Shown here in pieces: positions 30,785-41,220 of a DNA stretch of 64,000 bases (position 1 is the stretch's first letter; every line of letters begins with the position of its first letter). Origin of the DNA: Patella vulgata (Eukaryota; Mollusca; Gastropoda; Patellidae); the NCBI RefSeq assembly GCF_932274485.2, contig NC_065881.2, forward strand, positions 85,884,724-85,948,723, read 5' to 3'. The notes under the pieces are model-generated. The model was given only the letters and a program-made list of their open reading frames with translations. It was not told where the DNA came from and did not search any database. A program made the position numbers and the translations under genes.

Positions 30785-30890
30785 TTCTTTTGGTTGGATG
30801 TCCCCACCCTTCTCTCTGCACGGTATTAATCTCCAGTGAACTATGATATCTGTTATAAATGTTTATAACGTGGCTAATGCGATAATTTCA
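30785..30890. repeat. direct repeat flanking a MITE-1 (partner 31436-31520)
   Basis: TCTCCAGTGAACTATGATAT and CTGTTATAAATGTTTATAAC recur at 31451-31512 as CTCTCCAGTGAATTAGG and CAGTTATAAATGTTTATAAT. Confidence 0.7.
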
Positions 30891-30903
30891 AATTTCAAAA
30901 TAC

Positions 30904-31300
30904 TTAAAGATACATTATGGGAGATTATATAAAGAGTTGACTGTTCTCTTTATAATAGTTAAAAATAGATAAGGTGAAGAGAATGCTGAACATTTCAGTC
31001 AAATTGATCCACTCTGAACCGAGATATTATAGCTTTTGAATTTTAGGCTAGCTTCGATCATCATTACTAAAGTCGGTACGATAAAAAAAAACAGTCTGGA
31101 TTATCCATTTATCGATTTAATTATTTTTCAGAAAATGTATTCCAATCGGCTAAATATCGCAGGCTAGCGATGGCACCGAGAGTTGAATATGGTCTGGATA
31201 AATTAAATTAATGTCTAATTAATAATAATTTAGGTAACATTTCAGGCCTAAAGAAAGACCTGCAATAGGCAGATTTAGCTCTTGAATAATGTATGTTTAA
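30904..31300 (-). mobile_element. MITE-1 copy
   Basis: TTAAAGATACATTATGGGAG to CTTGAATAATGTATGTTTAA; 397 bp with TTAA at both edges. Confidence 0.9.
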
Positions 31301-31520
31301 ATTTAATTTCACTCTTTGGGTGCCCGGGGCCACCACCCACCCTGCCCCCCTCCACCCCCCTTCTCTCTCTCTCTCTCTTTGTGCCCCTGATCTCTAGTGA
31401 ATTAAGTGCCGGGTGCCAACGCCTCTCCCCCCCTCTCGCTGTCTGTACGCCTCTGCTCTCCAGTGAATTAGGTTAAGATACTATAATATCAGTTATAAAT
31501 GTTTATAATGTGTAGTAATT

Positions 31521-32074
31521 AATGACGGGTTATCTATAGAGACCAACTTTCTGTCACGTATTGTAGATTATACTTGTTATAATACTACACTTCTCTTGTT
31601 TAAAATGAACTTATTTCACACTCTCTACGCCGCATATCCACTTGATATTAATGAACAGACGAAGGACAGAACCTCTCTACGGAAGACCATTAGTATCAGC
31701 ACGGTTGCATAAATTCTTTTTTGGGGGATTTACTGAGCGTCCTAGTTGATAGGCCTACTCATGGCCACGCGAATAAAAAAGCGTCTTTATGAAAGCCTAT
31801 TATGCCCAGATGTAGTCGCAGCGAGGTTTTGCGATTGCATATCTCAAAAATATAAATTCTTTCTGGGTCAAAATCTCAAATGGACTTCGTACCACTTTTA
31901 TTTGTTGAAAAAGTAATAAAAATTGCCTAGGCCTATCTTCGGCTATTTTATTAATTATGATAGATGTTTAGTGTTTAGCTCTTTTGGGTAACTGTGACAT
32001 TCTCTAAAGCATTAAGCAAAGGGTGGTGCTCGAGCAAAGCTCTTTTCCGGTTCTACAGGAGCGTAACTAAAACT
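31521..32074. other. no recognisable feature
   Basis: AT-rich unique DNA. Confidence 0.45.
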
Positions 32075-32500
32075 GCCACCTACAGACTGTTGATTAAAAC
32101 GAAATTCAAACCGGAACCGGATACACTGGACAAAACTGGCAATGCGCATGTCAACTTACCAAATTTCGGACAAGCGAGATTACGCGTCTCTATGATACGT
32201 ATAATCCATGACGTCATATTTTTCTAACGTCAATAAAAATAATTCTCACACTGTTATGTTCAAATAAAATTAATCAAACAATTTAATCTAAATTAAAATC
32301 GGAAAAACGAAATTATTTAACATTATCTGTATCACTTGAGAAACTTAATTATGAAGGTTTTATATTTAACAACTATCACATCAGCTTTGCCTGTTACCTA
32401 GGGCGTAGATTTGTCATAACTTTTGGGGGATGCGGGGGGACGAGGAAGAATAGGCCTACCCCTAAATCCAGGCCGATGCCTGTTACATATTAGGCTACTC
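32075..32500. repeat. segmental duplication, left copy
   Basis: Shares with 32595-32965: ACACTGGACAAAAC(T/A)GGC, AATGCGCATGTCAAC, CAAGCGAGATTACGCGTCT, GGAAAAACGAAATTATTTAA and ATCACTTG(A/G)GAAACTTA. The copies are diverged with several indels. The left copy has a later hAT-like insertion. Confidence 0.85.
32397..32477. mobile_element. 81-bp hAT-like element, 8-bp TSD, empty site nearby
   Basis: CCTAGGGCGTAGATTTGTCA on the left and CCTAAATCCAGGCCGAT on the right echo the ends of 22829-23197. GCCTGTTA is duplicated (32389-32396, 32478-32485). The paralogous segment has one uninterrupted GCCTGTTA at 32946-32953. Confidence 0.85.
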
Positions 32501-32539
32501 ATAGGCCTATGTCATATAGTTGTGTGATCGTTTGTTCGT

Positions 32540-32582
32540 TGGGCTTGACGTTCGCCTTCTCCGACGGTGATATCGCAGGCAA
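32540..32582 (-). mobile_element. SINE-C 3' end
   Basis: GGGCTTGACGTTCGCCTTCT, then CGACGGTGATATCGCAGGCA. Confidence 0.6.
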
Positions 32583-32594
32583 ATGTCATAGAAT

Positions 32595-32965
32595 GTTGGT
32601 TAAATAAAAATTCAGACCTTTACACTGGACAAAACAGGCAATGCGCATGTCAACATAGTCAGAGTTATCTCCCCACTATCAAATCTCGTCCAAGCGAGAT
32701 TACGCGTCTAATCAATGAAATAATAGCCTACTCACACTTTTTGTTCTTTTTTTTTTTTTTAAACAAAATTAATCGGTAATTTATCCCAATACTCTTACAA
32801 TTTAGCTGTAAATTAAAGTCAATTTGGAAAAACGAAATTATTTAACCGTTTTTGCATCACTTGGGAAACTTAGGCTAGTTAGGCTATGATTATGAAGGTA
32901 TTAGGCTATATTTGACATCAACCAGCTTCGCTTTACTCAGGCAATGCCTGTTACATATTGGCAGT
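32595..32965. repeat. segmental duplication, right copy
   Basis: Partner of 32075-32500, without the hAT-like insertion and with small insertions of AGGCTA motifs. Confidence 0.85.
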
Positions 32966-33320
32966 TTTTGATATATTCTCCGCTTTACCGGCGTAAACAA
33001 ATCTACAACCATATGTAGGCCATGTTTGAAAGTGGACAATACCTTTTCTGACTGGTGAGATAGTCGCCATATTTGTACCATGGTTGCTAAGCCACTATGA
33101 TGTCATCAAAGATACGTGACGTCGTGCGCAGAACGTGATATTTACAACACGGTGAAGTAGATCACTTGATTATCGACGGGTTGTTTTGTTTCAACTTGGT
33201 GTCATGCTAGGATTTGTAATGTTAGCATAGTCATTCGCCTTGTCCACACAAACAGTATTTTTTGTTATTTGTACAAATATTCGTAACAAACTTTTTCTCC
33301 TGAAAGGACGAGCAGTTAAA
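32966..33320. other. no recognisable feature
   Basis: Unique DNA. Confidence 0.45.
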
Positions 33321-33321
33321 T

Positions 33322-33440
33322 AAAGTGGAATAGAGTTTAACGTTCCTCGGTTCATTTCTGCAACAACATGGTTAATGAAGACGGACATCTTTAACGTGCA
33401 CATCAACGCATAGGCGTGGGTCTCGGGATTTTGTACCTTT
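33322..33440 (-). mobile_element. old SINE-A fragment
   Basis: AATAGAGTTTAACGTTCC, AACATGGTTAATGAAGACGG and a decayed core to GGTCTCGGGATTTTGTACC. Confidence 0.6.
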
Positions 33441-33445
33441 CTGAA

Positions 33446-33817
33446 CAATCTGATTAAAATACAGATCTATATTCCGTTTCGTTTTTTATACTTTCGATGG
33501 CCTCTACTACATGAAGATCTGACACGTTTTAGTGGAAGGTCGCGTCAGGCGTCATGCGAGCTACTTTTGAATCTATGACGTCAGACATTTGATTAAACAA
33601 TCAGCGTTGATGTTTCTAGTGGAATAGAATACCCACAGTTCCGTACACAGCACACCAAGAACTGTAACAGACAGTTTCATTTGTTAATCTGTCACATCAA
33701 ACAGAACGCGGGTTACATAACAACTCTTCCAGATCCTAGTGCAGTAAAGCCACGGAAAACGAAATTTTGAACAATAAAAAAGCGAAATGAAATAGGATCT
33801 GTGTTTTAATAAGATTG
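33446..33817 (-). mobile_element. MITE-2 copy
   Basis: CAATCTGATTAAAATACAG, ACTTTCGATGGCCTCTACTA on the left; GGATCTGTGTTTTAATAAG on the right. Inverted relative to 6155-6524. No target duplication is seen. Confidence 0.85.
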
Positions 33818-34054
33818 TATAAACCCTATTTCATTTCGTATACGAATATAAATTATTCAAGGTATATATTTGGGGTTATCCCCCTTGAACTGTTTTCCGA
33901 TCTGAAAAATAAACCATTTCATACACATTATCTCTGATTGCATCAACGCATTTTGTGACGCGAATTCAGTGCCAGGCTTCCAATAACTATACCTAACCTA
34001 AACCCTAACCGCGACACCGGAACACAATATCAGTGGTTCAAAGAGTATGGTATA

Positions 34055-34055
34055 C

Positions 34056-34090
<35 letters not shown>

Positions 34091-34368
34091 GAGAGGGGTT
34101 AACGTCCACTCGACACAAACTAAGTCATTTTGGAACTAACATCATATGGTTCAATATTATTTCAATAATTCGCTTGCGCGTAGGGATCTTTAGCAGTGGG
34201 ATAAAACCGGTGGACCCGGAGAAAACCTACGAGGTTGGACAAGCGACCCTACTCCTTGTCACGTACAGCCGGGGAATTGAAATCACGCCAGTTGACCCAA
34301 TGACAGAGCGTGTGATACAGCGCGCACGCGCTAACCATTCGGCATCCCCCCTCCCCACCCCATGTCCG
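34055..34368 (-). mobile_element. full-length SINE-B
   Basis: Long GA tail, GGTTAACGTCCACTCGACAC, whole body, GCGCTAACCATTCGGCATCC head and C-run. Confidence 0.93.
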
Positions 34369-34696
34369 TTATAAAACACTGCATGACTTATGCCGATCGT
34401 CATCAGGTGTATAGAATAGTAGTCATTTTATTAATCCGTGGTTTAATCCAGCGTTAGCCTACAGCCGTTGTTTTAATTTCTCATCATTTTGTGTTTTTAT
34501 TTTGATTTGTAGTAGAAATAAGAAGTAATCAATGAGTGGTATAGATTTCTGTAATTAGATATTGATCTATTGATTTCTGTGTGATACATGATTAGTTCGT
34601 TGTATCATACTATTTATAGACATATTCCATACAAATCTCTCATAAACACACAATCAGTTAAAGTGAGGTGATTTAAGATAACCGGGTTTTAACCAT
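34369..34696. other. no recognisable feature
   Basis: AT-rich unique DNA, GA run at 34699-34711. Confidence 0.45.
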
Positions 34697-34722
34697 ACAG
34701 AGAGAGAGAGACTTGACTCAGA

Positions 34723-35013
34723 AATGAAATGAAATGGGGTTTAACGTCCTAGTGTTCTGCTGCGACTGGACCAATGAAGACAGGCACACGTCAAACAGTA
34801 TGCTACGATGGAAAATTTTACCCGGAAAGCGACACCACGGCCTACTCTTATACCGAATTCCAATGTGCCAAGGTATCTTTTACCAAGGTACACGGGACCT
34901 CGGTTTTTTTTATCCCATCCGAGCAACTAGACAGCTGTCCTTGTCAGGCCCTCGGTACTGCACCACTGAGAGCCCAGTAAAACCCCATATCACATTTCGT
35001 TTCATTTCATTTC
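34723..35013 (-). mobile_element. SINE-A minus copy ending in an inverted 3' tip
   Basis: GAAATGAAATGAAATGGGG to GGCCCTCGGTACTGCACC (minus), followed at 34976-35013 by a plus-oriented GTAAAACCCCATATCACATT plus ATTTC repeats, so both edges carry SINE-A tails. Confidence 0.8.
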
Positions 35014-35285
35014 AAACCCAAATAGAACTCTGTCAGTTAACCAGTTTTAATGAAAACAGGACGTGATTGATTTACCGTTGACAAATAAACGAGTTAATTT
35101 AAGAAACATTTATAACAAGATTAGCTATTAACCACAGTATAGATATAAATAACGCTATTCAATATTATTGATGACGCCCTCATCAATTGATGGCACTATG
35201 AGTAACTAAATGGGATGATGTCCCCCGGCGAGGTCACGTAATTGACAGCTTTGGTTTCAATGACGTGCAGCGGGGGCGACGGTCC

Positions 35286-35445
35286 CAGGGCCGGAACTAG
35301 CTCAGAGGAACGGGAAGTGTTCACAGGGGTGCTGTAAAATTGACGCACAATGTATATCTCTGGTCGACAATTTTTTCACGGGGGGGTGGGGCGAAATGTT
35401 TTGCAGCCCTCCCCCCACCCTGCGCCCCCCTTAGTTACGGGCCTG
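35286..35445. mobile_element. hAT-like element, perfect 8-bp TSD
   Basis: 160 bp with inverted ends CAGGGCCGGAACTAG and CTTAGTTACGGGCCTG, GACGGTCC duplicated exactly (35278-35285, 35446-35453). Interior has G- and C-runs. CAGGG-like ends with 8-bp duplication are typical of hAT. Confidence 0.9.
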
Positions 35446-35453
35446 GACGGTCC

Positions 35454-35730
35454 TCGACATCCATTTCCTTAGAAGTGGCGAAGAGAGAGAGAGAGGGAGG
35501 GGGGGTAGAGGGGGACGGTAACAGAGAAATAAAGTTTTCGAAATTTCGAAATTGTAGCAGTTAACTTCTTTCTATAAGCAGTGCTGCTTTATTTTAATAT
35601 TTTAACTGTTTTTACTTGTTTAAAATGTCTTCCTGTCTCCTATTACTCAGTACTGAGTCTTGGATGGGAAGGGGTCGGCAGGAGGTGGGTGAGGAGGCGG
35701 GCATCTCTGCAGGCAATTGTTATATGACCG
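35454..35730. other. low-complexity and unique DNA
   Basis: GA/G-rich run 35483-35515; nothing else recognised. Confidence 0.45.
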
Positions 35731-35732
35731 TA

Positions 35733-35995
35733 GGCGGGTTTGGATTGTCGAATGTTTAACGCATGCGTGTAGAATCAGATGGTATGTCATTGAGTCAAGT
35801 GGCATGATTTCAATTTTCCGCTTGTACGTCACTAGGAGTAGATTCGCGTGTCCAACCTCGTGGGTTTTCTCCGGGTCCTCCGGTTTCATCCCGCTACGCG
35901 CAAGCGAATTACTGAAATAAAATTGAACCTTATGTTAGTCCCGAAATGACCTAGTTTGTGTCGAGTGGACGTAAAACCCCATTTCATTTCTTTTC
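35733..35995 (+). mobile_element. SINE-B with SINE-A-type tail
   Basis: Head TTTGGATTGTCGAATGTTTA, body, GTCGAGTGGACGTAAAACCC, then CATTTCATTTCTTTTC instead of TC repeats. Confidence 0.85.
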
Positions 35996-36042
35996 GAGTC
36001 CGGCGGCATGTTTTCCACACCACGGTAGTACGCGACACGGGT

Positions 36043-36575
36043 AGAGGTGGGTGTCTAAGCAGGCTATCGCGTGCGCTTTAGCTCATAAGGTCTGTCATTC
36101 ATTCAAGTGGCGTTTGTGGGCGTGTCTGTGACAAGGAGTAGGGTCACCTACCTAACCCCTTGGGTTGACATCTTCGACTCCACGGAAATGAAATGAAATG
36201 AAATGAAATGAGTTTAACGTCCTACTCCGAACTGGGCTAATGAAGACGGGCATACTCCACACAGTGTGCTATGAGGTAAATTTTGCCCGGAAAGCGACCT
36301 ACGGCCTACTCTTAGTCGAATTTCAACTGTCAAGGGATCTTTTACGTGCACGCCAATGTATACGCGGGACCTCGGTTTTTCGTACCATCCGAACGATTAG
36401 ACGGCTGTCCTTTTCAGGCCTTCCGTCCTGCATCACTGACAAGGGGGAACCACGCCGGAAAATCTGGATGAACTTTCGTAACCAGTGCATGGATAGAATC
36501 GACTCCACGATTCTCTCTCATTGCTACTGACCCTTATGCGCATGTGAAGTATTAAAATAATAGAAGGTTTATCCC
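36043..36575 (+). mobile_element. old SINE-B interrupted by SINE-A
   Basis: CATAAGGTCTGTCATTCATT, GTGACAAGGAGTAGGGTCAC, then a SINE-A at 36185-36498, then CTACTGACCCTTATGCGCAT and GAAGTATTAAAATAATAG. Confidence 0.8.
36185..36498 (-). mobile_element. SINE-A nested in SINE-B, 11-bp TSD
   Basis: Four ATTTC units, GTTTAACGTCCTACTCCG, body, truncated just inside the head. TCGACTCCACG at 36174-36184 and 36499-36509. Confidence 0.92.
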
Positions 36576-37230
36576 GGAATAACTGATTATCTATATCCGT
36601 TATACCAATCGGGTGTCGACGGACATTTATCAAATTTAACGATTGCACCATTCATGATTTACGGGATAATTTAATAACTGCGCATTTTCAAGAGCGCCGT
36701 CACTAACTGTCATAAAATACCACGATGATATGCTGATTTCTCAATGAAATTCCTATCTGACCTCCTAGATCGTCCATATCTCATTTCATTGTTTAATACA
36801 TATCTTAGATTTGATTGTCACTGTGAAATGTAAACATTCTAATCAGCAAGCAGGTGGTTTCGCGAGCTGTGGGGTAGAGCGGATTAATACCACAGGAGTT
36901 ACTTCCCCTTAAGTTACTCAAGATGTCTGCCGATTGACGTGTCCGTGAATGGAGTGTTAATGCTATGTTTTAAATGTTTATATGACCACCCAGATTGGCC
37001 AACTAATAATTGTAAGCTGATTATTGTTTACCCAGCATTTAGCCAATATTATAATCGTTCATCGATCTAACTCTCCTGCTGCGTAGAAGGGATGAAATGT
37101 AGTAGACGACCGTGGCGGTTATTGCTACTACATATCCCATTACTTTGTGCCGTAAAAATTAAATGTAGTTTATTTACTCCTCTGCTAAGTGCAAAACAAA
37201 TTTTCCGACAGAGTTACCAATGAAATAAAT
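36576..37230. other. no recognisable feature
   Basis: Unique DNA without a credible gene. Confidence 0.45.
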
Positions 37231-37233
37231 TCA

Positions 37234-37411
37234 CCGAAATGGGGTTTAACGTCCTACTGTCCTGCTCCGACTGGGCTAATGACCACGGGCATACGCCATA
37301 CAGTGTGCTATGAGGGACATTTTGCCCGGGTATCGGCGCTACAGCCTACTCTTATATCGAATTCCATCTGTCAAGGGGTCGTTTATGTACACGCCAATGT
37401 GTACACGGGAC
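37234..37411 (-). mobile_element. SINE-A 3' part, cut by MITE-1
   Basis: CGAAATGGGGTTTAACGTCC to GTGTACACGGGAC, stopping exactly where MITE-1 begins. Confidence 0.88.
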
Positions 37412-37804
37412 TTACATTATGCAAGAGCTAAGTCTGCCTATTGCAGGTCTTTCTTTAGGCCTGAAATGTTTTCTAAATTATTAATTAGACATTACTTAAC
37501 TGATCCAGGCCATAATCAACTCTCGATAGCATCGGATTTCTCCGATATTAAATAGATTAGAACAGTTCAGCCATATTTTGATTTAGGCTAAAAATGGAGG
37601 AGCGAGACTTAGCTTCGAACAACCAGTAACGGTGGTTGAAATTATTGCACACGTCTTGTCAAACCTTCCAAGGCTAATATCTTCGCTCGCAACAGAGTAA
37701 TTTGAATGAAATTTTCAAATTTTCCATTTTACATTATCTATTTTCGAACTATGATAGCAAGAATAGCTAGCTCTTTATCTAAATCTTACATAATGTATCT
37801 TTAA
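37412..37804 (+). mobile_element. MITE-1 copy abutting SINE-A
   Basis: Starts TTACATTATGCAAGAGC (first bases of the end missing) and finishes CTTACATAATGTATCTTTAA. Confidence 0.85.
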
Positions 37805-37813
37805 TTATAAACA

Positions 37814-37877
37814 ATGAAATGAATAAAACTAAGTTTAACGTCCTACTGTTCTGTTTCGACTGGGCTAATGAAGACGG
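37814..37877 (-). mobile_element. 64-bp SINE-A 3' end, 12-bp TSD
   Basis: ATGAAATGAATAAAAC, GTTTAACGTCCTACTGTTC, GGGCTAATGAAGACGG. TAATTATAA(A/C)CA flanks it (37802-37813, 37878-37889). Among the shortest truncated insertions here. Confidence 0.85.
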
Positions 37878-37934
37878 TAATTATAACCAGAAACGTGTCT
37901 TGTGATTAATAAAACGTGTGCATTTACTTCTGGT

Positions 37935-38108
37935 AATGGGACGTGTCTAGTCGTTCGGATGGGATGATAAACCGAGGTCACCTGTAAACGTTAACGTACA
38001 AGTAAAAGAATCCTTGCCAGTTGAAATTCGACGAGTTGGCGGAAACGACACTGTCCGAGCAATACCCGGTTGGTGCAAACACGTAGGATGTTAAACCCCA
38101 TTTCATTT
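37935..38108 (+). mobile_element. old SINE-A 3' half
   Basis: GTGTCTAGTCGTTCGGATGG, AAAAGAATCCTTGCCAGTTG, GTAGGATGTTAAACCCC. Confidence 0.85.
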
Positions 38109-38119
38109 CTTACTGAGTT

Positions 38120-38412
38120 GGAAAGAGAGATAGAGAGAGGGGGGGAGAGAGAGATATGACCGGGGTTTAACGTCCACTCGACACAAACTAGGTCATTTCG
38201 AAACAGACATAGGGTTCAATTTTATTTCAATAATTATATTTCAATAATTCGCCTTGCGTGGAGGATTAGGAGAAAACCCGTGAGGTTGAACAGGCGACCC
38301 TACCTACTCCTTGTCACGTACATCCCGGGAATCGAAACCACGTCAGTTGACTCAATGACAGACCTTATGATACAATGCGTACGCGCTAACCATTAGGCCA
38401 TCCAACCCCAAG
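38120..38412 (-). mobile_element. full-length SINE-B, 11-bp TSD
   Basis: GA/G tail, GGGTTTAACGTCCACTCG, body with small duplication around TATTTCAATAATT, head CGCTAACCATTAGGCCATCC. CTTACTG(A/G)GTT at 38109-38119 and 38413-38423. Confidence 0.92.
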
Positions 38413-38423
38413 CTTACTGGGTT

Positions 38424-39010
38424 TGTGTAACTAGCAAATGTTCTTGTACTTTATGAATAAAAATTGAAATAGTTAAGATCACTCGCACTTGTTCTGTTAA
38501 CGGAGCGCGGACCTTGGAGAGAGACTTATGGTTGTTTATTAACGTAATCGTATCCAGTCTTGTGATTTATGATTGGGTCTTATTAATATCGTTATATACA
38601 TAGCCAGACATAATCATGATTTAATCGGCCTAGTTAGATTAAACTCCCTGTCCCTTGTCCGTATTGTCTCCATCAATCATTGTGGGACCCCACATAGAGA
38701 AATCTCGAAGTTTTGTCAACACTAATCCTCAAGTTTTTGACCTATAATTCGTCTTGTTTCGCCTTTAAAAGGTGTTAAATCAATAAATAGCTTGACCTGT
38801 GACCCCAGGACTTTGATCTTGTAAAAGCATCGAATTAAAGATTTACGAATGGATATACAAGAAGCCCAGGTACTAAAAGGTAGTTGGGTAATATTAATCT
38901 GTATGTACCTTAGCCAACAATCGAGACCGCGCGGAATCTCTCAACCGTATTCCAGCACCCGGATTCAAAATGAAGTTAGCAAACTTATTCCTAGCGCCAA
39001 ACAATACAAC
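38424..39010. other. no recognisable feature
   Basis: Unique DNA. Confidence 0.45.
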
Positions 39011-39042
39011 AATGAAATGAAATGAAATAGGGTTTAACTTAT
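39011..39042 (-). mobile_element. SINE-A 3' tip
   Basis: ATGAAATGAAATGAAATAGG, GTTTAAC. Confidence 0.7.
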
Positions 39043-39093
39043 AGTTGTTTTTTTTTTTTGTTTTTTTTGTCTATTTATATACAATTGTATTAG

Positions 39094-39426
39094 GAAATGA
39101 AATGAAATGAAGTGGGGTTTAACGTCCTACTGTTCTGCTCCTAACCTGGGCTAATGAAGACGGGCATACGCCATACAGTGTGCTATGAGGGAAATTGTGC
39201 CCGGACAGCGGCACTACGGCCTACTCTTATATCGAATTCCAACTGCCAAGGGATCTTTTACGTGCACGCCAATGTGTACACGGGACCTCGGTTTTTGTCC
39301 CATCCTAACGACTAGAGAGCTGTGCTTGCCAGGCCCTCCTTCCTACACCAGTGGGAAGGGGTAACCACGTCGGGAAATCCCGATGACCTTTCTCGGTCAA
39401 TACAGGGATCGAACCGTGGCTCCCCC
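39094..39426 (-). mobile_element. SINE-A with head deletion
   Basis: Tail and body close to consensus, CAATACAGGGATCGAAC (B box) joined directly to CGTGGCTCCC, losing the A box region. Confidence 0.9.
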
Positions 39427-39480
39427 AAACAATATCTATATCAGGATAATAAATATTACCTTTATATTCGAAATTACATT

Positions 39481-39938
39481 TTAAACATACATTATGACGT
39501 CACATTAATAATGACGTCATGGTATTAATCATATTAAACATACATTATGCAAGAGCTAAACCTGCCTATTGCAGGTCTTTCTTTAGGCCTGAAATGATAT
39601 CTAAATTATTAATTAGACATTAATTAACATATCCAGACCATAATCAACTCTCGATGTCATCGCTAGCCTGCGATGTTTATTGGATTAGAATCCTGTCTAC
39701 TGCTTAACGCTCATTGATAATTAAATCAAGAAATGGATAATCGAGACTATGTTTTTTATCCTGCCGACTATAGAAATGATGATCGAGGCTAGGCCGAAAA
39801 TTGGATGGCTAAAATCTCGGTTCATAGTGGATCAATTTGAATGAACTTTTCAGCAAATTGCCTTTACATTATCTAGTTTTTAACTATTACAATGAGAACT
39901 GCCAGCTCTTTATCTAATCTCCCATAATGTATCTTTAA
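39481..39938 (+). mobile_element. MITE-1 with CRE-bearing 5' extension
   Basis: TTAA at 39481, a 53-bp block with two TGACGTCA-type sites, TTAA at 39534, then the core to ATGTATCTTTAA (39935-39938). Same arrangement as 521-933. Confidence 0.88.
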
Positions 39939-39960
39939 GAGATATTAATGCCTAATACAA

Positions 39961-40083
39961 TTCCGGCGTGGTTCTCCCTTGGCAGTGATGCAGGACGGAG
40001 GGGCTGACAAGGAAAGCTGTCTAGTCGTTCGGATGGGACGAAAAACCGAGGTCCCGTGTACACATTGGCGTGCACGTAAAAGA
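39961..40083 (+). mobile_element. SINE-A middle part
   Basis: TCCGGCGTGGTTCTCCCTTG to GTGCACGTAAAAGATC; both ends missing. Confidence 0.88.
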
Positions 40084-40106
40084 TCGCCGTAACAGACCGT
40101 TTCATC
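40084..40106. mobile_element. MITE-2 internal fragment
   Basis: GCCGTAACAGACCGTTTCAT matches the MITE-2 interior near 57510. Confidence 0.5.
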
Positions 40107-40309
40107 AAGTGATGAACTGAATAAACTACTCGACTACATAATTTCAGAAGCCTCCTTTGTTGCATTTGCGAGATATACTACCGTAAACATATTAACAATA
40201 TGAGAAATTCACTGGGCACACAAAAACTTCTATGCTCCACGCAGTGTGCTTGGCATAGCCCAGTCTTCTAAGAATCTGTCCCATCCCCCCCCCCCTTCAG
40301 TTATGTACA

Positions 40310-40438
40310 GGGTTTGGCGCCTTCTCATTGTCCGGCCCTGCGTCTTGCCCTTTACCGGAAAATTTTCGAGGAATATTCTCGGCTAACACCGGAATTAAGC
40401 CAGTGAGCGCCTTACGCACTGGGCCACCGTGGTTCTCA
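40310..40438 (-). mobile_element. SINE-A-related head fragment
   Basis: Minus strand GAGAACCACGGTGGCCCAGT, GCGTAAGGCGCTCACTGGC, then GGTGTTAGCCGAGAATATTC. Same subfamily style as 7529-7650. Confidence 0.65.
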
Positions 40439-40629
40439 AGCCATTTAGCTATATTTGATGGTATTTTGCATTGTTTGTGATACTGCCCAGGGATAGTGTA
40501 GTGAAATAAATGTTAACCGCAGATACTAAAGTAAGAACTATCCGAAGATATAAAACGAACCGAAAAAATTTTAGATTTGGTGGGTGGGGCTGATTTGGGG
40601 ACAGATAACTGTATTTTACAGGAGACGCA

Positions 40630-40935
40630 ATGGCGCGATTTGCATCACGTGTTTACAAATATTGCATCCCGTCGAGATTCTCCCAACCCCACCCTTCTGA
40701 TATGGAAATAATTACGAAGTTTCAATGTGATCGCGATAATCATATTGCCCAGTTATTTTTTTACCGATATACTATAGATCGGCGAGATCCCTTTAGTCCC
40801 CCAATCGGTCCAATGGTATTTTTCATCCGTTACTGGTCATGTGACAAATGCAGGGGAGGTGGAGTTTTGCACATCCATCTTGTGCATGACTTTAATTTTT
40901 GGTCCCAATTCACAGAGGCGGGTTGGATGGCTTAG
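40630..40935 (+). CDS. unrecognised ORF ending in a SINE-B
   Basis: ATG-started frame of 101 codons; about 95 lie in non-repeat DNA, including IITKFQCDRDNHIAQLFFYR and FFIRYWSCDKC. No family recognised; one CxxC pair is visible. The last codons and stop are SINE-B sequence, so the frame, if ever real, was altered by that insertion. Equally likely chance. Confidence 0.15.
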   Translation: MARFASRVYKYCIPSRFSQPHPSDMEIITKFQCDRDNHIAQLFFYRYTIDRRDPFSPPIGPMVFFIRYWSCDKCRGGGVLHIHLVHDFNFWSQFTEAGWMA

Positions 40936-41195
40936 TGGTTAGCACGTGCGCGCTGTATCATTAAGTCTGTCATTGAGTCAACCGGCGTGGTTTCGAATCC
41001 CCAGTTGTACGTGACAAGGAGTAGGGTTGCCTCTCCAACCTTGTGGGTTTTCTCCGGGTCCTCCGGTTTACTCCCACTGCTAAAGACCCCTACGCGCAAG
41101 CGAATTATTGAAATAAAATTGAACCATAAGTTAGTCCCGAAATGACCTAGTTTGTGTCGAGTGGACGTTAAACCCCATTTCTCTCTCTCTCTCTT
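40916..41195 (+). mobile_element. full-length SINE-B, perfect 25-bp TSD, reference copy
   Basis: 280 bp with A box TGGCTTAGTGG (about 40928), B box GGTTTCGAATCC (40989-41000), TGTACGTGACAAGGAGTAGG, CCTACGCGCAAGCGAATTAT, GTCCCGAAATGACCTAG, GTGGACGTTAAACCCC and TC tail. Identical 25-bp flanks at 40891-40915 and 41196-41220 (TTTAATTTTTGGTCCC start). Identity of the long flanks suggests a recent insertion. Confidence 0.96.
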
Positions 41196-41220
41196 TTTAA
41201 TTTTTGGTCCCAATTCACAG

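Noticed and set aside
31301-31476. Proline/serine-rich short gene
   Set aside because: Pyrimidine-rich low-complexity DNA, no other coding feature.
34033-34374. 113-codon RERERE-type protein
   Set aside because: GA microsatellite tail plus SINE-B read in the sense of the plus strand.
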